Source of the DNA: Sphingobacteriaceae bacterium | Lineage (GTDB): Bacteria; Bacteroidota; Bacteroidia; Sphingobacteriales; Sphingobacteriaceae | Direction: 5' to 3' | NCBI GenBank assembly: GCA_947479815.1 | Contig: CANKAT010000009.1 | Coordinates: 1-63,574 of the forward strand | DNA length: 63,574 bases | In this document: in pieces, positions 18,339 to 27,316 of the stretch | How the letters are laid out: every line of letters begins with the position of its first letter | Position numbering within the stretch: position 1 is the first letter of the stretch | Notes under the pieces: model-generated | Seen by the model: only the letters and a program-made list of their open reading frames with translations | Told to the model about the DNA's origin: nothing | The model's database searches: none | Made by a program: the position numbers and the translations under genes

Positions 18339-19568
18339 ATGAAACGTAGAGAAATCCTCAAAAGCCTCACTATTCTGCCTTTGGCAGGTAGTATGACTGC
18401 AGCAGCAGCCCCATTAGAGAATGTTTTTTCAGCAGTAGCACCTGCTGCTAAACGTGATCTGTTTGCAGAGCTGGGTATTCGTACCTTTATCAATGCAGCC
18501 GGTAATTATACGGTTATGTCGGGCTCCCTGATGCCACCAGATGTAATGGATGCAATCAATGCAGCTTCAAAAAAATTCGCGTTGGTTGATGATGTACAGG
18601 AAAAAGTAGGAGCAAAAATTGCTGAAATATGCCATGCAGAAGCTGCTATGGTTACTGCAGGTTGCTGGTCGGCATTGATGCTAGGCATGGCCGGAGTACT
18701 TACTGGTATGGATACCAAAAGGGTAAGTCAGGTGCCAAATCTGGCAGGTACCGGTATGAAAACTGAAGTGATACTTCAAAAAAGTCATTCTGCGGGATAT
18801 GATCATGCACTTACTCAAGCTGGTGTTAAACTTATAAAAGTTGAAACAAGAGCAGAAGTTGAAGCGGCTATCAATGAAAATACGGCTATGTTGTGGTTCT
18901 TGAATAGGGAAGTACATAAAGGCCAGATAAAACATGAAGAATGGCTTGAAATTGGCAAAAAGTATAACCTTCCAACTATGATTGACATTGCTGCCGATGT
19001 TCCTCCTGTTGAGAATCTTTGGAAATTCAATGATATGGGTTTTGATTTGGTTGTGATCTCTGGCGGTAAAGCCATGCGCGGTCCGCAAAGTTCCGGCATT
19101 TTGATGGGTAAGAAAAAGTATGTTGCCGCAGCTTTATTAAGTAATAATCCAAGAGGTGGTATTGGCCGTGGACAGAAAGTGAATAAGGAAGAAGTTTTAG
19201 GAATGTATGCTGCATTGCATCGTTTCGTCAATCTAGATCATCAAAAAGAATGGCAAATGTGGGAGGCGAAGATCGCCATTATTGCAAATGCTATTACATC
19301 TATTGATGGGGTTAAAACCGAAACTTTTATTCCGCCAACTGATAATAACATGCCAACCTTAAAAGTGACATGGGATTCCAATAAAATAAAGCTCACCAAT
19401 ATAGAAATGGGCGAACGTTTACGTCAGGGTAATCCTTCTGTAGAAGTTATTTCATGGGAAGCGCCAAACACTATTCGTTGCGGAATGCATGTGCTGGAAG
19501 CAGGAGAAGAAAAAATTGTTGCTGCCCGTTTAAAAGAAGAGTTATTAAAAGCCTCAGTTAAATCATAA
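18339..19568 (+). CDS. Tat-exported SelA/DgaE-like PLP enzyme 4
   Basis: 409 residues, with Tat signal MKRREILKSLTILPLAG. It has the TMIDIAAD aspartate motif, ISGGK with Lys244 as the PLP lysine, and AMRGPQSSGILMGKK. There is no C-terminal beta domain. It lies 61 bases after PLP enzyme 3, so two copies stand in tandem, and 20 bases before amidohydrolase 4, so the module order is reversed here. The surroundings give no clue to how its substrate differs from that of its neighbours; active-site comparison would be needed. Confidence 0.86.
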   Translation: MKRREILKSLTILPLAGSMTAAAAPLENVFSAVAPAAKRDLFAELGIRTFINAAGNYTVMSGSLMPPDVMDAINAASKKFALVDDVQEKVGAKIAEICHAEAAMVTAGCWSALMLGMAGVLTGMDTKRVSQVPNLAGTGMKTEVILQKSHSAGYDHALTQAGVKLIKVETRAEVEAAINENTAMLWFLNREVHKGQIKHEEWLEIGKKYNLPTMIDIAADVPPVENLWKFNDMGFDLVVISGGKAMRGPQSSGILMGKKKYVAAALLSNNPRGGIGRGQKVNKEEVLGMYAALHRFVNLDHQKEWQMWEAKIAIIANAITSIDGVKTETFIPPTDNNMPTLKVTWDSNKIKLTNIEMGERLRQGNPSVEVISWEAPNTIRCGMHVLEAGEEKIVAARLKEELLKASVKS

Positions 19569-19588
19569 AATCAAAAAAAAATAATAAA

Positions 19589-20842
19589 ATGAAAAATCGT
19601 TTTTTTCTGGCATTCGCCTTTTTTATTGCCGCTCAGTTTTCAGTGAGCGCGCAGAGTTATACAACTATCTTAAAAGGTGGGCATTTAATTGATCCTAAAA
19701 ATAACATTGACCGTGTTATGGATGTTGCTATTCAGGATGGTAAGATCGCAGCAATTGCACAGAATATTGATCCAAAGCTAGGTAAACAAGTTATTGATTT
19801 GACTGGCAAATATGTGACTCCGGGGTTAATCGATATTCACGGTCACGTTTTTGCAGGTACTGACCCAGATGCTCAACTGGGAAATGGGTTTTCTTCACTT
19901 CCTGCTGATGGATTCACTTTCCGTGTAGGGGTAACTACAATTGTAGATTGTGGTGATTCCGGAGCAGAAACATTTGAGTTATTCAAGAAAAATGTAATCG
20001 ATAAATCTCAAACACGTGTATTGGCATTTTTAAATATTTCAAGAAAGGGAATGTACGGCGATGAAAATTCTCTACAGCAGCAGAATAACAGCTTCTTTGA
20101 TCCCATCCTTGCTGCAGATGTCGCAAAACATTACAGTCAGTATATTGTAGGTTTTAAGGTAGCACATTATCATAAATCTGACTGGGTTGCAGTTGATAGA
20201 ACTGTTGAAGCAGGTAAACTAGCAAATCTGCCAATCATTGTCGATTTTGGAGGAGCAGTGCCTAGATTATCCCTTGAAGAGCTTTTTCTTAGAAAAATGC
20301 GTCCGGGCGATATTTTTACCCATACTTACGGAGAGTTGATTAAAACAAAAGAGACAATTGTAGATCTTAGTACAAAAAAATTGTATCCGCATGTTATTGA
20401 GGCAAGAAAAAGAGGAATTATTTTTGATGTAGGTCATGGTGGTGGGAGTTTTACCTTCTCACAGGCAATTCCGGCAACACAGCAAGGGTTTTATCCTGAA
20501 ACAATCAGTACAGATTTACATACTGGAAGTATGAACTCAGCCATGAAAGATCAATTGAACGTAATGTCTAAATTTATGTCAATGGATATGACTTTGGCCA
20601 ATGTGGTTAAAGCAAGCACTTGGTCTGCAGCAAAAGCTATCCGCCATGAAGAGCTTGGCCACCTTTCTGTTGGTGCAATAGCAGATGTTACAGTACTTAA
20701 TGTACGTGAAGGAAAATTTGGTTTCTATGATGTGGCACGGTACAAGCATGAAGGTAAAAACCTGCTTGAATGTGAAATGACCATTAAAGATGGAAAAGTT
20801 GTTTATGATCTGAATGCAAGATCATTCCCAACAGCAAAATAG
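19589..20842 (+). CDS. Exported COG3964-type amidohydrolase paralog 4, intact metal site
   Basis: 417 residues with a Sec signal ending FSVSAQ. The predicted metal-site motifs are all present: H84-G-H86, FKVAH, FTHTY, FDVGHGGG and STDLH. With paralog 2 this is one of two copies that look fully competent. The expected reaction is hydrolysis of an acylated D-amino or D-hydroxy acid in the periplasm. It lies 20 bases after PLP enzyme 4 and 53 bases before an exported RidA, so release of an amino acid, elimination and enamine hydrolysis would be encoded consecutively. Confidence 0.88.
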   Translation: MKNRFFLAFAFFIAAQFSVSAQSYTTILKGGHLIDPKNNIDRVMDVAIQDGKIAAIAQNIDPKLGKQVIDLTGKYVTPGLIDIHGHVFAGTDPDAQLGNGFSSLPADGFTFRVGVTTIVDCGDSGAETFELFKKNVIDKSQTRVLAFLNISRKGMYGDENSLQQQNNSFFDPILAADVAKHYSQYIVGFKVAHYHKSDWVAVDRTVEAGKLANLPIIVDFGGAVPRLSLEELFLRKMRPGDIFTHTYGELIKTKETIVDLSTKKLYPHVIEARKRGIIFDVGHGGGSFTFSQAIPATQQGFYPETISTDLHTGSMNSAMKDQLNVMSKFMSMDMTLANVVKASTWSAAKAIRHEELGHLSVGAIADVTVLNVREGKFGFYDVARYKHEGKNLLECEMTIKDGKVVYDLNARSFPTAK

Positions 20843-20895
20843 TCGCAATCACAAAAGGTATTAATAAATTATACTTACTTATTTTTTACAAGAAC

Positions 20896-21468
20896 ATGAA
20901 AAGTTTACTTAATTTTTTTCTTTTTTTATTTACGCTAATTGTCATTAAAACTGGTACGGTTCACGCTCAAAATGTCACTGCGCCTGCACCTGCAGTAATA
21001 ACTGCAAAAGATCCTGAAACAAGAATCCGTGAGATGGGCCTCAAGCTTAGAACTCCTGGTCCGCCATCAGCCAATTTCCTCGGAGCAGTTCGAGTTGGTA
21101 ATCTGGTATATCTCTCCGGTCAGGGTCCATTGAAAGAAGATGGTAAGTTCATGATTGGTAAGGTAGGTAAGGAATTTACATTCGAGGAAGCTAAGTACGC
21201 GGCACGTTTAACAGGTATTAGTTTATTGGAAGCGCTTAAAGCTGAAGTTGGAAACCTGAATAATGTAAAACGGATTGTTAAGGTTTTAGGAATGGTGAAT
21301 GCTGTTCCTGAATTTGATAATCACTCTCAGGTGATCAACGGATTTTCTGACCTGATGGTTGAAGTATTTGGAGAGAATGGTAAACATGCCCGTTCTGCCA
21401 TTGGATTAGGCTCACTCCCACGGAATATTCCGGTAGAGATTGAGATGATCGTTGAAATGAAAAATTAA
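20896..21468 (+). CDS. Exported RidA-family protein with Sec signal
   Basis: 190 residues: a strongly hydrophobic Sec signal (MKSLLNFFLFLFTLIVIKTG, cleaved near VHAQ), then a RidA-like domain of the longer YjgF_like_1 type. GNLVYLSGQGPL and the C-terminal ARSAIGLGSLPRNIPVEIEM match the family; an Arg and a Glu occupy the usual catalytic positions. It is not a close copy of the RidA at 3413 and uses a different export route. It lies between amidohydrolase 4 and PLP enzyme 5, which supports a role in clearing enamine or imine products in the periplasm. Confidence 0.85.
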   Translation: MKSLLNFFLFLFTLIVIKTGTVHAQNVTAPAPAVITAKDPETRIREMGLKLRTPGPPSANFLGAVRVGNLVYLSGQGPLKEDGKFMIGKVGKEFTFEEAKYAARLTGISLLEALKAEVGNLNNVKRIVKVLGMVNAVPEFDNHSQVINGFSDLMVEVFGENGKHARSAIGLGSLPRNIPVEIEMIVEMKN

Positions 21469-21492
21469 TCTAGCATTTAAATTCATAACCCA

Positions 21493-22728
21493 ATGAAACG
21501 TAGAGAATTAATTAAAATCTTATCTGCTGCACCAATTGCAGGAGGATTAATAGGAAGTGGTATTCCATTTCAATCTGCATTTGCAGAAGAAGCAGTGATG
21601 GCAGCTGCAGGTCGAGATCTATTTAAAGAACTTGGACTTAAAACCTTTATTAATGCTTCTTGTGTTTGTACTCGCTTAACGGCTACTTTGATGCCTCCAG
21701 AAGTGACACAGGCAATTACTCAAGGAGCAGAAGAATTTGTATTGCTTGACGATGTTCTTGATAAAGTAGGTGAAAAGATAGCCGAACTTTGCCATGCAGA
21801 GGCTGCAACTGTGTCTGCTGGATGCTGGTCAGCATTAGTTCAGGGTCTTGCCGGTGTAATGACAGGTATGGATCGTAAAAAGGTGATGCAGCTTCCAAAT
21901 GTAGAGGGGATGAAGTCAGAGGTTATCCTGCAAAAGTCGCATGCCAATGGTTACCATCAAGCTCTAACCAATACTGGTGCTAAATTGGTGATCGTTGAAA
22001 CTTTGGAAGAAGCGGAGGCTGCTATAAATGAAAAAACAGCCATGCTTTGGTTTTTGAACAGAGAATTGAATAAAGGTAAAGTGAAATATGAACAATGGCT
22101 TGCTTTAGGTAAAAAACATAAAGTTCCAACCATGATTGATATCGCTTCTGATGCTCATCCTGTAGAGAACCTATGGAAATTCAATGACATGGGATTTGAT
22201 CTAGTTGCGATTTCAGGTGGAAAAGCTATGCGCGGACCGCAAAGTGCCGGAATTCTAATGGGCAAAAAAGATTTGATCGCAGCAGCTCGCTTAAGTGCAC
22301 CTCCAAACAGTGGAATTTGTCGTGGTCATAAAGTAAATAAAGAAGAAATATTGGCCATGTATGTTGCTCTAGAAAGACACATTAAAATGGATCATGTAAA
22401 GGAATGGAAGTCATGGGAAGATGCAATGGCAGTTATTGTAAACACCGTGAATCCTATAAAAGGAGTTAGCCAAGAGGTTTTTATTCCTGAAATTGCAAAC
22501 AATACTCCAACCTTACACCTTTCTTGGGATGCAAATCTAATTAAACTTACTGGTAAGGAACTTAGGGATAATCTATGGAATGGCAATCCCGGAATTGAGG
22601 TTATGGGTGGAGGAACCATGGGTGGTAAAAGAGATGGCATTGAATTATCTGTCTGGCAACTGAAACCGGGTCAAGAAAAAATTGTTGCCCGAAGATTGAA
22701 AGAAGAGTTACTCAAGGCATCAGTTTAA
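21493..22728 (+). CDS. Tat-exported SelA/DgaE-like PLP enzyme 5
   Basis: 411 residues, with Tat signal MKRRELIKILSAAPIAGG. It has the TMIDIASD aspartate motif, ISGGK with Lys244, and AMRGPQSAGILMGKKDL. There is no extra C-terminal domain. It has two small differences from copies 3 and 4: the segment where they have GNYT or GYFT reads SCVCTR, with two cysteines, and the stretch where they have GRG reads GICRG. These suggest a distinct substrate. It starts 24 bases after the exported RidA and ends 36 bases before the transporter gene. Confidence 0.86.
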   Translation: MKRRELIKILSAAPIAGGLIGSGIPFQSAFAEEAVMAAAGRDLFKELGLKTFINASCVCTRLTATLMPPEVTQAITQGAEEFVLLDDVLDKVGEKIAELCHAEAATVSAGCWSALVQGLAGVMTGMDRKKVMQLPNVEGMKSEVILQKSHANGYHQALTNTGAKLVIVETLEEAEAAINEKTAMLWFLNRELNKGKVKYEQWLALGKKHKVPTMIDIASDAHPVENLWKFNDMGFDLVAISGGKAMRGPQSAGILMGKKDLIAAARLSAPPNSGICRGHKVNKEEILAMYVALERHIKMDHVKEWKSWEDAMAVIVNTVNPIKGVSQEVFIPEIANNTPTLHLSWDANLIKLTGKELRDNLWNGNPGIEVMGGGTMGGKRDGIELSVWQLKPGQEKIVARRLKEELLKASV

Positions 22729-22764
22729 TTCTTTATAAATAATTAATTTATCCGATTTATTTCA

Positions 22765-23895
22765 ATGAGGAAAACTAACTTCTTTAAGCTCTTGGCGGGC
22801 ATATCTCTACTCAGTTTGTTCATTGCCTTATTCATGGCATACAATGGTAATATTGCTGCAGCTGGTCCTTTTGTAATTGGTTTTCTTCTTTTACTGGCCA
22901 TCAGTTTCAGAGGTTTTCCATTGTTAAGAGGTCTAACATTTACAACAACTATACTATCTGTTGTGGCCACAGCACTGTATTATCCGCAATATTTCAAGGA
23001 ATATAATGGGTTCGAATTTGCCGCATTGATCACCCCGCTAATTCAAGTAATTATGTTTGGCATGGGTTGCTCTATGGGAGTTAAAGATTTTATTGCTTTA
23101 GCCAAATCGCCTAAGGCGGTAATTGTAGGCGTGTTCAGTCAGTATACAATCATGCCTTTATTGGGCTTTACCCTGGCAAGTTTTACAGATTTCCCGCCTG
23201 AAATTTCTGCTGGTATCATATTATTGGGATGCGCACCTACATCAGTTACCGCAAGTGTTATGTGTTATTTGGCTAAAGCAAATGTAGTTTTAGCAATCAC
23301 AATAACCTCCATAACAACCCTTCTTGCACCTTTCTTGATTCCATTTTTAATGAAGCTTTTGGCAGGTGGATTCATTGAGATAAACGTCATAGAAATGATG
23401 TGGGGAATTATAAAAATGGTATTTATTCCCATTGGCGCTGGTCTTCTTTTTAATAAATTTTTGAGTGGTAAGGCCAAATGGCTCGATGATTCAATGCCTT
23501 TAGTGTCTATGATTGGGGTGGCCTTTATTGTGGCGATCATCATGGCAGCTGGTAGAGACAGTATTCTAAATATTGGTTTAGAATTAATTATAGTAGTGTT
23601 ATTGATGATCTTATTTGGGTTTTTCTTCGGCTATTGGGCTGCACGCCTCTTCAAATTGTCAGAAAGTGATTGTCGCACAATTTCCATTACAACAGGTACC
23701 CAGAATGCAGGTCTTGTTTCAGGGATAGCTAAAGTGATGGGTAAAATTGCTACAGTAGGGCTTGCAACAGCTATTTGCGGACCAATTATGGGATTTACAT
23801 CATCCATACTTGCTTCCTATTGGAATAGTAACCTCCCGAAAATTGAATCAAAAGATGAATCAATAGCGAAAGATGTAAGCGCTATGAGTGTTTAA
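22765..23895 (+). CDS. BASS-family (bile acid:sodium symporter-like) inner-membrane transporter
   Basis: 376 residues, highly hydrophobic, about ten or eleven membrane segments including two at the N-terminus before the classical core. Core motifs are GCAPTSVTASVMCYLAKAN and GTQNAGLVSGIA. Family members carry organic acids, including pyruvate and ketopantoate as well as bile salts. Two sites that bind sodium in structurally known members appear changed: the usual E in E-x-G-x-Q-N is Thr here, and the S-N pair before VM reads A-S. Coupling may therefore not be the standard sodium one. It follows the periplasmic enzymes directly and is the only inner-membrane carrier in the island, so it is the best candidate to import their oxo-acid product. 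Confidence 0.88.
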   Translation: MRKTNFFKLLAGISLLSLFIALFMAYNGNIAAAGPFVIGFLLLLAISFRGFPLLRGLTFTTTILSVVATALYYPQYFKEYNGFEFAALITPLIQVIMFGMGCSMGVKDFIALAKSPKAVIVGVFSQYTIMPLLGFTLASFTDFPPEISAGIILLGCAPTSVTASVMCYLAKANVVLAITITSITTLLAPFLIPFLMKLLAGGFIEINVIEMMWGIIKMVFIPIGAGLLFNKFLSGKAKWLDDSMPLVSMIGVAFIVAIIMAAGRDSILNIGLELIIVVLLMILFGFFFGYWAARLFKLSESDCRTISITTGTQNAGLVSGIAKVMGKIATVGLATAICGPIMGFTSSILASYWNSNLPKIESKDESIAKDVSAMSV

Positions 23896-23914
23896 TAAAT
23901 AAAAATATAAGATC

Positions 23915-25384
23915 ATGTCTTTTAGAGTAGCCCTTTTAGGAATATATCACGAATCAAATACATTTGTTACTACACCAACTGTAATGGATGATTTTAGAAA
24001 TGGGCAATATCTTAAGGGTGAATCAATTAGAAAAGAATATCAACATGCTCATAATGAGATTGCCGGAATGCTCGAGGTATTGGATAAAGAGGGTATTGAA
24101 GCCATTCCATTGCTTTTTGCATCTGCAACTCCAGGAGGAACAATAACAGCTGAAACGTATAATTTTATTCTACAAGAAACGCTTGAAGAACTTAAAAAAG
24201 TATTACCTGTTGATGCCTGTTTAGTGATTCCTCATGGTGCCGGTGTTTCTGAAGAATTTCCCGATATGGACGGACATTGGTTAAGTAAGGTTAGGGAGAT
24301 AGTAGGAGATAAGATTCCTATTATTGGTACCCTTGATCTTCATGCCAATGTCAGCGAGTTAATGGTTTCATCAACTAATGCCCTAGTAGCTTATAAACAA
24401 AACCCACATGTAGATATGAAACAGCGGGGTGTTGAGTCTGCAAAGCTACTGGTCAATCTTTTAAATGGTAAAACCAAGCCGGTACAGGCACTGGTTCAAG
24501 TGCCTTTGGCAATTAGTATTGAACAACAGCTCACAGCAAATGAACCATGCATTAGTTTATATGCTTATGCCAATGAACTGGCTACTGAGCCTGGTATTTT
24601 AGCGCTGAGCATACAGCATGGTTTTCCTTATGCTGATGTTCATGAAATGGGAACATCTATTATTGTGGTTTCAGATGGCGATTATGAAAAGGCATTATCA
24701 GTTGCTAAAAAACTAGAAGCGTATATACTAAGGAACAAAAGTAGTTTTGTAGGTAAGAAAAATGATATCCCATCCGCTCTTAAATTAATTAATGATAGTG
24801 TTAAACCCGTATGCTTGCTTGATATGGGTGATAATGTTGGTGGTGGTGGTCCGGCAAATAACTCTTGTATTTTAGAGGGTTTTGAAGAAAGTAAAAAGTA
24901 TAAATACTTTGTTTGTATGTATGATCCTCAAGCCGTAATTGATGCATCTTCACATCAGCAGGGTGAACAGTTTGATTTAACGGTCATAGGTACTGGCAAG
25001 GATGGGTTAAAAACCTTAAAATTGAATGTAAAATTATTGAGAATTACCGATGGTACTTTTCAGGAAAGCAATCCGCGTCATGGCGGACAGATAAATTTCA
25101 GGATGGGTAAAACCGTGGTAGTATCTACTAAAGAAGGGGGTGTAATTATGCTCACATCGCTCAGAGTTATGCCATTTAGTTTGCAGCAGTTGATTTCACA
25201 GGGAGTAGTTCCTTCAGAATTCGATGCCATAGTGGCTAAAGGGGTAAATGCACCAATTGCAGCTTATGCACCTGTTTGTCCTACAATTATTCAAGTAAAT
25301 ACTCCGGGAGTGACTCAGGCTGATATGACTTTGTTTGACTATAAACAAAGACGTAAGCCATTGTTCCCTTTTGAAAATGTTTAA
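23915..25384 (+). CDS. M81-family metallopeptidase, MlrC-like
   Basis: 489 residues with no signal peptide, so cytosolic. The family signature is clear: GIYHESNTFV at the N-terminus, IPHGAG, TLDLHANVS, and MGDNVGGGGP with NPRHGGQ later on. The putative zinc ligands are Asp141, His143 and His165, a D-x-H-x21-H spacing like that of microcystinase C (MlrC). MlrC cleaves the linear peptides left after microcystin ring opening, at an iso-glutamyl bond. Most M81 proteins have no known substrate, and mlrA, mlrB and mlrD are absent here, so microcystin itself is not implied. It begins 19 bases after the transporter, consistent with acting on what is imported. Confidence 0.9.
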   Translation: MSFRVALLGIYHESNTFVTTPTVMDDFRNGQYLKGESIRKEYQHAHNEIAGMLEVLDKEGIEAIPLLFASATPGGTITAETYNFILQETLEELKKVLPVDACLVIPHGAGVSEEFPDMDGHWLSKVREIVGDKIPIIGTLDLHANVSELMVSSTNALVAYKQNPHVDMKQRGVESAKLLVNLLNGKTKPVQALVQVPLAISIEQQLTANEPCISLYAYANELATEPGILALSIQHGFPYADVHEMGTSIIVVSDGDYEKALSVAKKLEAYILRNKSSFVGKKNDIPSALKLINDSVKPVCLLDMGDNVGGGGPANNSCILEGFEESKKYKYFVCMYDPQAVIDASSHQQGEQFDLTVIGTGKDGLKTLKLNVKLLRITDGTFQESNPRHGGQINFRMGKTVVVSTKEGGVIMLTSLRVMPFSLQQLISQGVVPSEFDAIVAKGVNAPIAAYAPVCPTIIQVNTPGVTQADMTLFDYKQRRKPLFPFENV

Positions 25385-25465
25385 GATTTAAAACCTTTAC
25401 ACATACGCCTGTTTCTAGCCAATGTCAATTCACGGCCAAAAGCAGCACTTGTTAAATCAGAATTT

Positions 25466-27262
25466 ATGTTCAATAAAATCAAAGTTCGTCCCTTTCAAAT
25501 CTTGATTACATCTGCCGGTGTAGTGTTGATTTCACTAGTTCTCAACCTTACTGCTGTAGCTCAGGCTGCAAAGGATAATCTTCGTCCAGCGGCTTTAGGT
25601 AAAAAAGGAATGATAGCCACAGCTAATCCGCTGGCAACCTTAGCCGGGCAGAAGATCTTGGTTAAAGGTGGAAATGCAATTGATGCTATTGTTGCTGCTG
25701 CAGCTGCTCTTAATGCTGCAGAACCCTATATGTCTGGTACTGCAGGTGTTGGTTATATGCTTTTTTATTCAGCTAAAGAGAACAGGGTGAGGTCACTTGT
25801 TTTTGGAGGATGGGTGCCTGAAACATTCAAAATAACTAAATTTAAGGCAGATGCGAAGGTAGCAGATGGTGCAGGGCATGGTCAAATGGAAAGTATCGGT
25901 CCAAGAATTGCCTCTGTTCCGGGAAATCTTGCCGGGTGGGCAAAGGCACTTAAGGATTATGGAACTATGCCTCTATCTGAGGTTTTTGAAAGTGCGATCG
26001 ATTATTTGGAGAATGGAGTGCCCATCACTGAATTTGATCAGGCCATGTGGGCAGGTACTGTAGCTAGGATTGCACCTCATGCAGAATCAAGGAAAATTTT
26101 TCTTAAAAACGATAAAGATCCGTATGTGGTTGGAGATTATTTCTCAAATAAACCGCTTGCTAAAACTATGAGGCGAATAGCAAGTGAAGGGATTGACGTT
26201 TTCTATAAAGGTGAAATTGCAAAGGAAATGGCCGCCGCCTTTGCCCGTGATGGTGGATTTATAACAGAAAAAGATTTGGCTTCAGTGCCTGATAAAGTGC
26301 AATGGGTTGACCCAATCTCAATAAAATACCGTGATTACACTGTTTACAATAATCCGCCTCCAGGAATGGGAATTCAGCAATTACAAACTCTTAAAATTAT
26401 GGAGGGTTTTGATTTGAAAAAGATGGGCCATAATAGTGTCGATTACTTAGCTCACCTACTCGAGGCAGTTAATCTAAGCAGGATCGATACCGATAAATAC
26501 ATCGGAGATCCAAAGTTTGTTAGTGTACCTGTGGAACTACTTTTATCAGATGCTTATATCGCTAAGCAAAGGGAGAAGGTTATTGCAAAGGTTAACGAAA
26601 GAAAAGCTGGTATCAAGGTAGAAACTACATTGAATAGTCTTCCTGAAGCTATGGAAAATCCAAATGCCGCCAAATATAAATATGCAACAACAAGTCTTTC
26701 GGCTGTTGACCAATGGGGCAATGCGGTTGTCATCATTCAAACTCATGGAGGTGGTTTCGGTTCCGGATATGTGGCTGGAAACACAGGCGTGGTATTTAAT
26801 AGCGCGCTCGATTGGATGACTCTTGAACCAGGTAAAGCCAATACCGTTGCACCAGGAAAAGCTGTTGGATGGTGCATTGGTGGAATGATGCAGTTCCATA
26901 AGGATGGTAAACCTCAACTTATTGTGGGTTCTCCCGGAAGTTTTGGAATTCTCCAGTCAGTTCCGCAAGTTGCTATGAATGCGATTGATTTTGGGATGAA
27001 TATTCAGGATGCGATCAGTGCACCCCGATTCAGATGGAAAGATGAATTAGGATTAGTGCCCGCAAAAGAGATAATAATGGAAACCAGAGTTAAACCCGAT
27101 GTGATTAAAACATTAAGGTCAATGGGATATGTGATAGATACCAAACTTGGCGATTGGTCAATGACAGTTGGAGGAGCACAGGGTATCACCATTGATCATA
27201 AAACAGGATGGATGATGGGTGGAGCCGACCTAAGAAGAAACGGTTATGCTGTAGGGTGGTGA
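25466..27262 (+). CDS. Exported gamma-glutamyltransferase-family N-terminal nucleophile hydrolase
   Basis: 598 residues with a Sec signal (hydrophobic about 10-33, ending VAQAA). The GGT fold is evident: GGNAIDAIVAAAAALN in the large subunit, then the autocleavage site YATTSLSAVD with Thr408 as the predicted catalytic N-terminal Thr of the small subunit, WGNAV, FGSGYVAG, and an SPGS/SAPRFRW C-terminal signature. Typical GGTs have SPGG and an NTTFG-like segment; here they are SPGS and HGGGFG, so substrate preference probably differs from glutathione. It should act in the periplasm, removing gamma-linked glutamyl or related acyl groups. It follows the M81 gene by 81 bases. Confidence 0.9.
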   Translation: MFNKIKVRPFQILITSAGVVLISLVLNLTAVAQAAKDNLRPAALGKKGMIATANPLATLAGQKILVKGGNAIDAIVAAAAALNAAEPYMSGTAGVGYMLFYSAKENRVRSLVFGGWVPETFKITKFKADAKVADGAGHGQMESIGPRIASVPGNLAGWAKALKDYGTMPLSEVFESAIDYLENGVPITEFDQAMWAGTVARIAPHAESRKIFLKNDKDPYVVGDYFSNKPLAKTMRRIASEGIDVFYKGEIAKEMAAAFARDGGFITEKDLASVPDKVQWVDPISIKYRDYTVYNNPPPGMGIQQLQTLKIMEGFDLKKMGHNSVDYLAHLLEAVNLSRIDTDKYIGDPKFVSVPVELLLSDAYIAKQREKVIAKVNERKAGIKVETTLNSLPEAMENPNAAKYKYATTSLSAVDQWGNAVVIIQTHGGGFGSGYVAGNTGVVFNSALDWMTLEPGKANTVAPGKAVGWCIGGMMQFHKDGKPQLIVGSPGSFGILQSVPQVAMNAIDFGMNIQDAISAPRFRWKDELGLVPAKEIIMETRVKPDVIKTLRSMGYVIDTKLGDWSMTVGGAQGITIDHKTGWMMGGADLRRNGYAVGW

Positions 27263-27316
27263 TCTTATTTTTAATTACAAATTATTTAAATTAAATATAC
27301 TATTAAAACATTTTCA

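Noticed and set aside
239-20842. Annotating the COG3964 proteins as dihydroorotase
   Set aside because: This is a known misannotation; they carry signal peptides, sit in a catabolic island and show COG3964 motifs, not pyrC ones.
1615-22728. Annotating the PLP enzymes as selenocysteine synthase (SelA)
   Set aside because: They share the fold and SGGK lysine but are exported, present in five copies and away from any tRNA-Sec or selB gene; DgaE-like lyase is the better reading.
23915-25384. A microcystin-degradation (mlr) cluster
   Set aside because: Only an MlrC-like M81 protein is present; no MlrA, MlrB or MlrD homolog was recognised.
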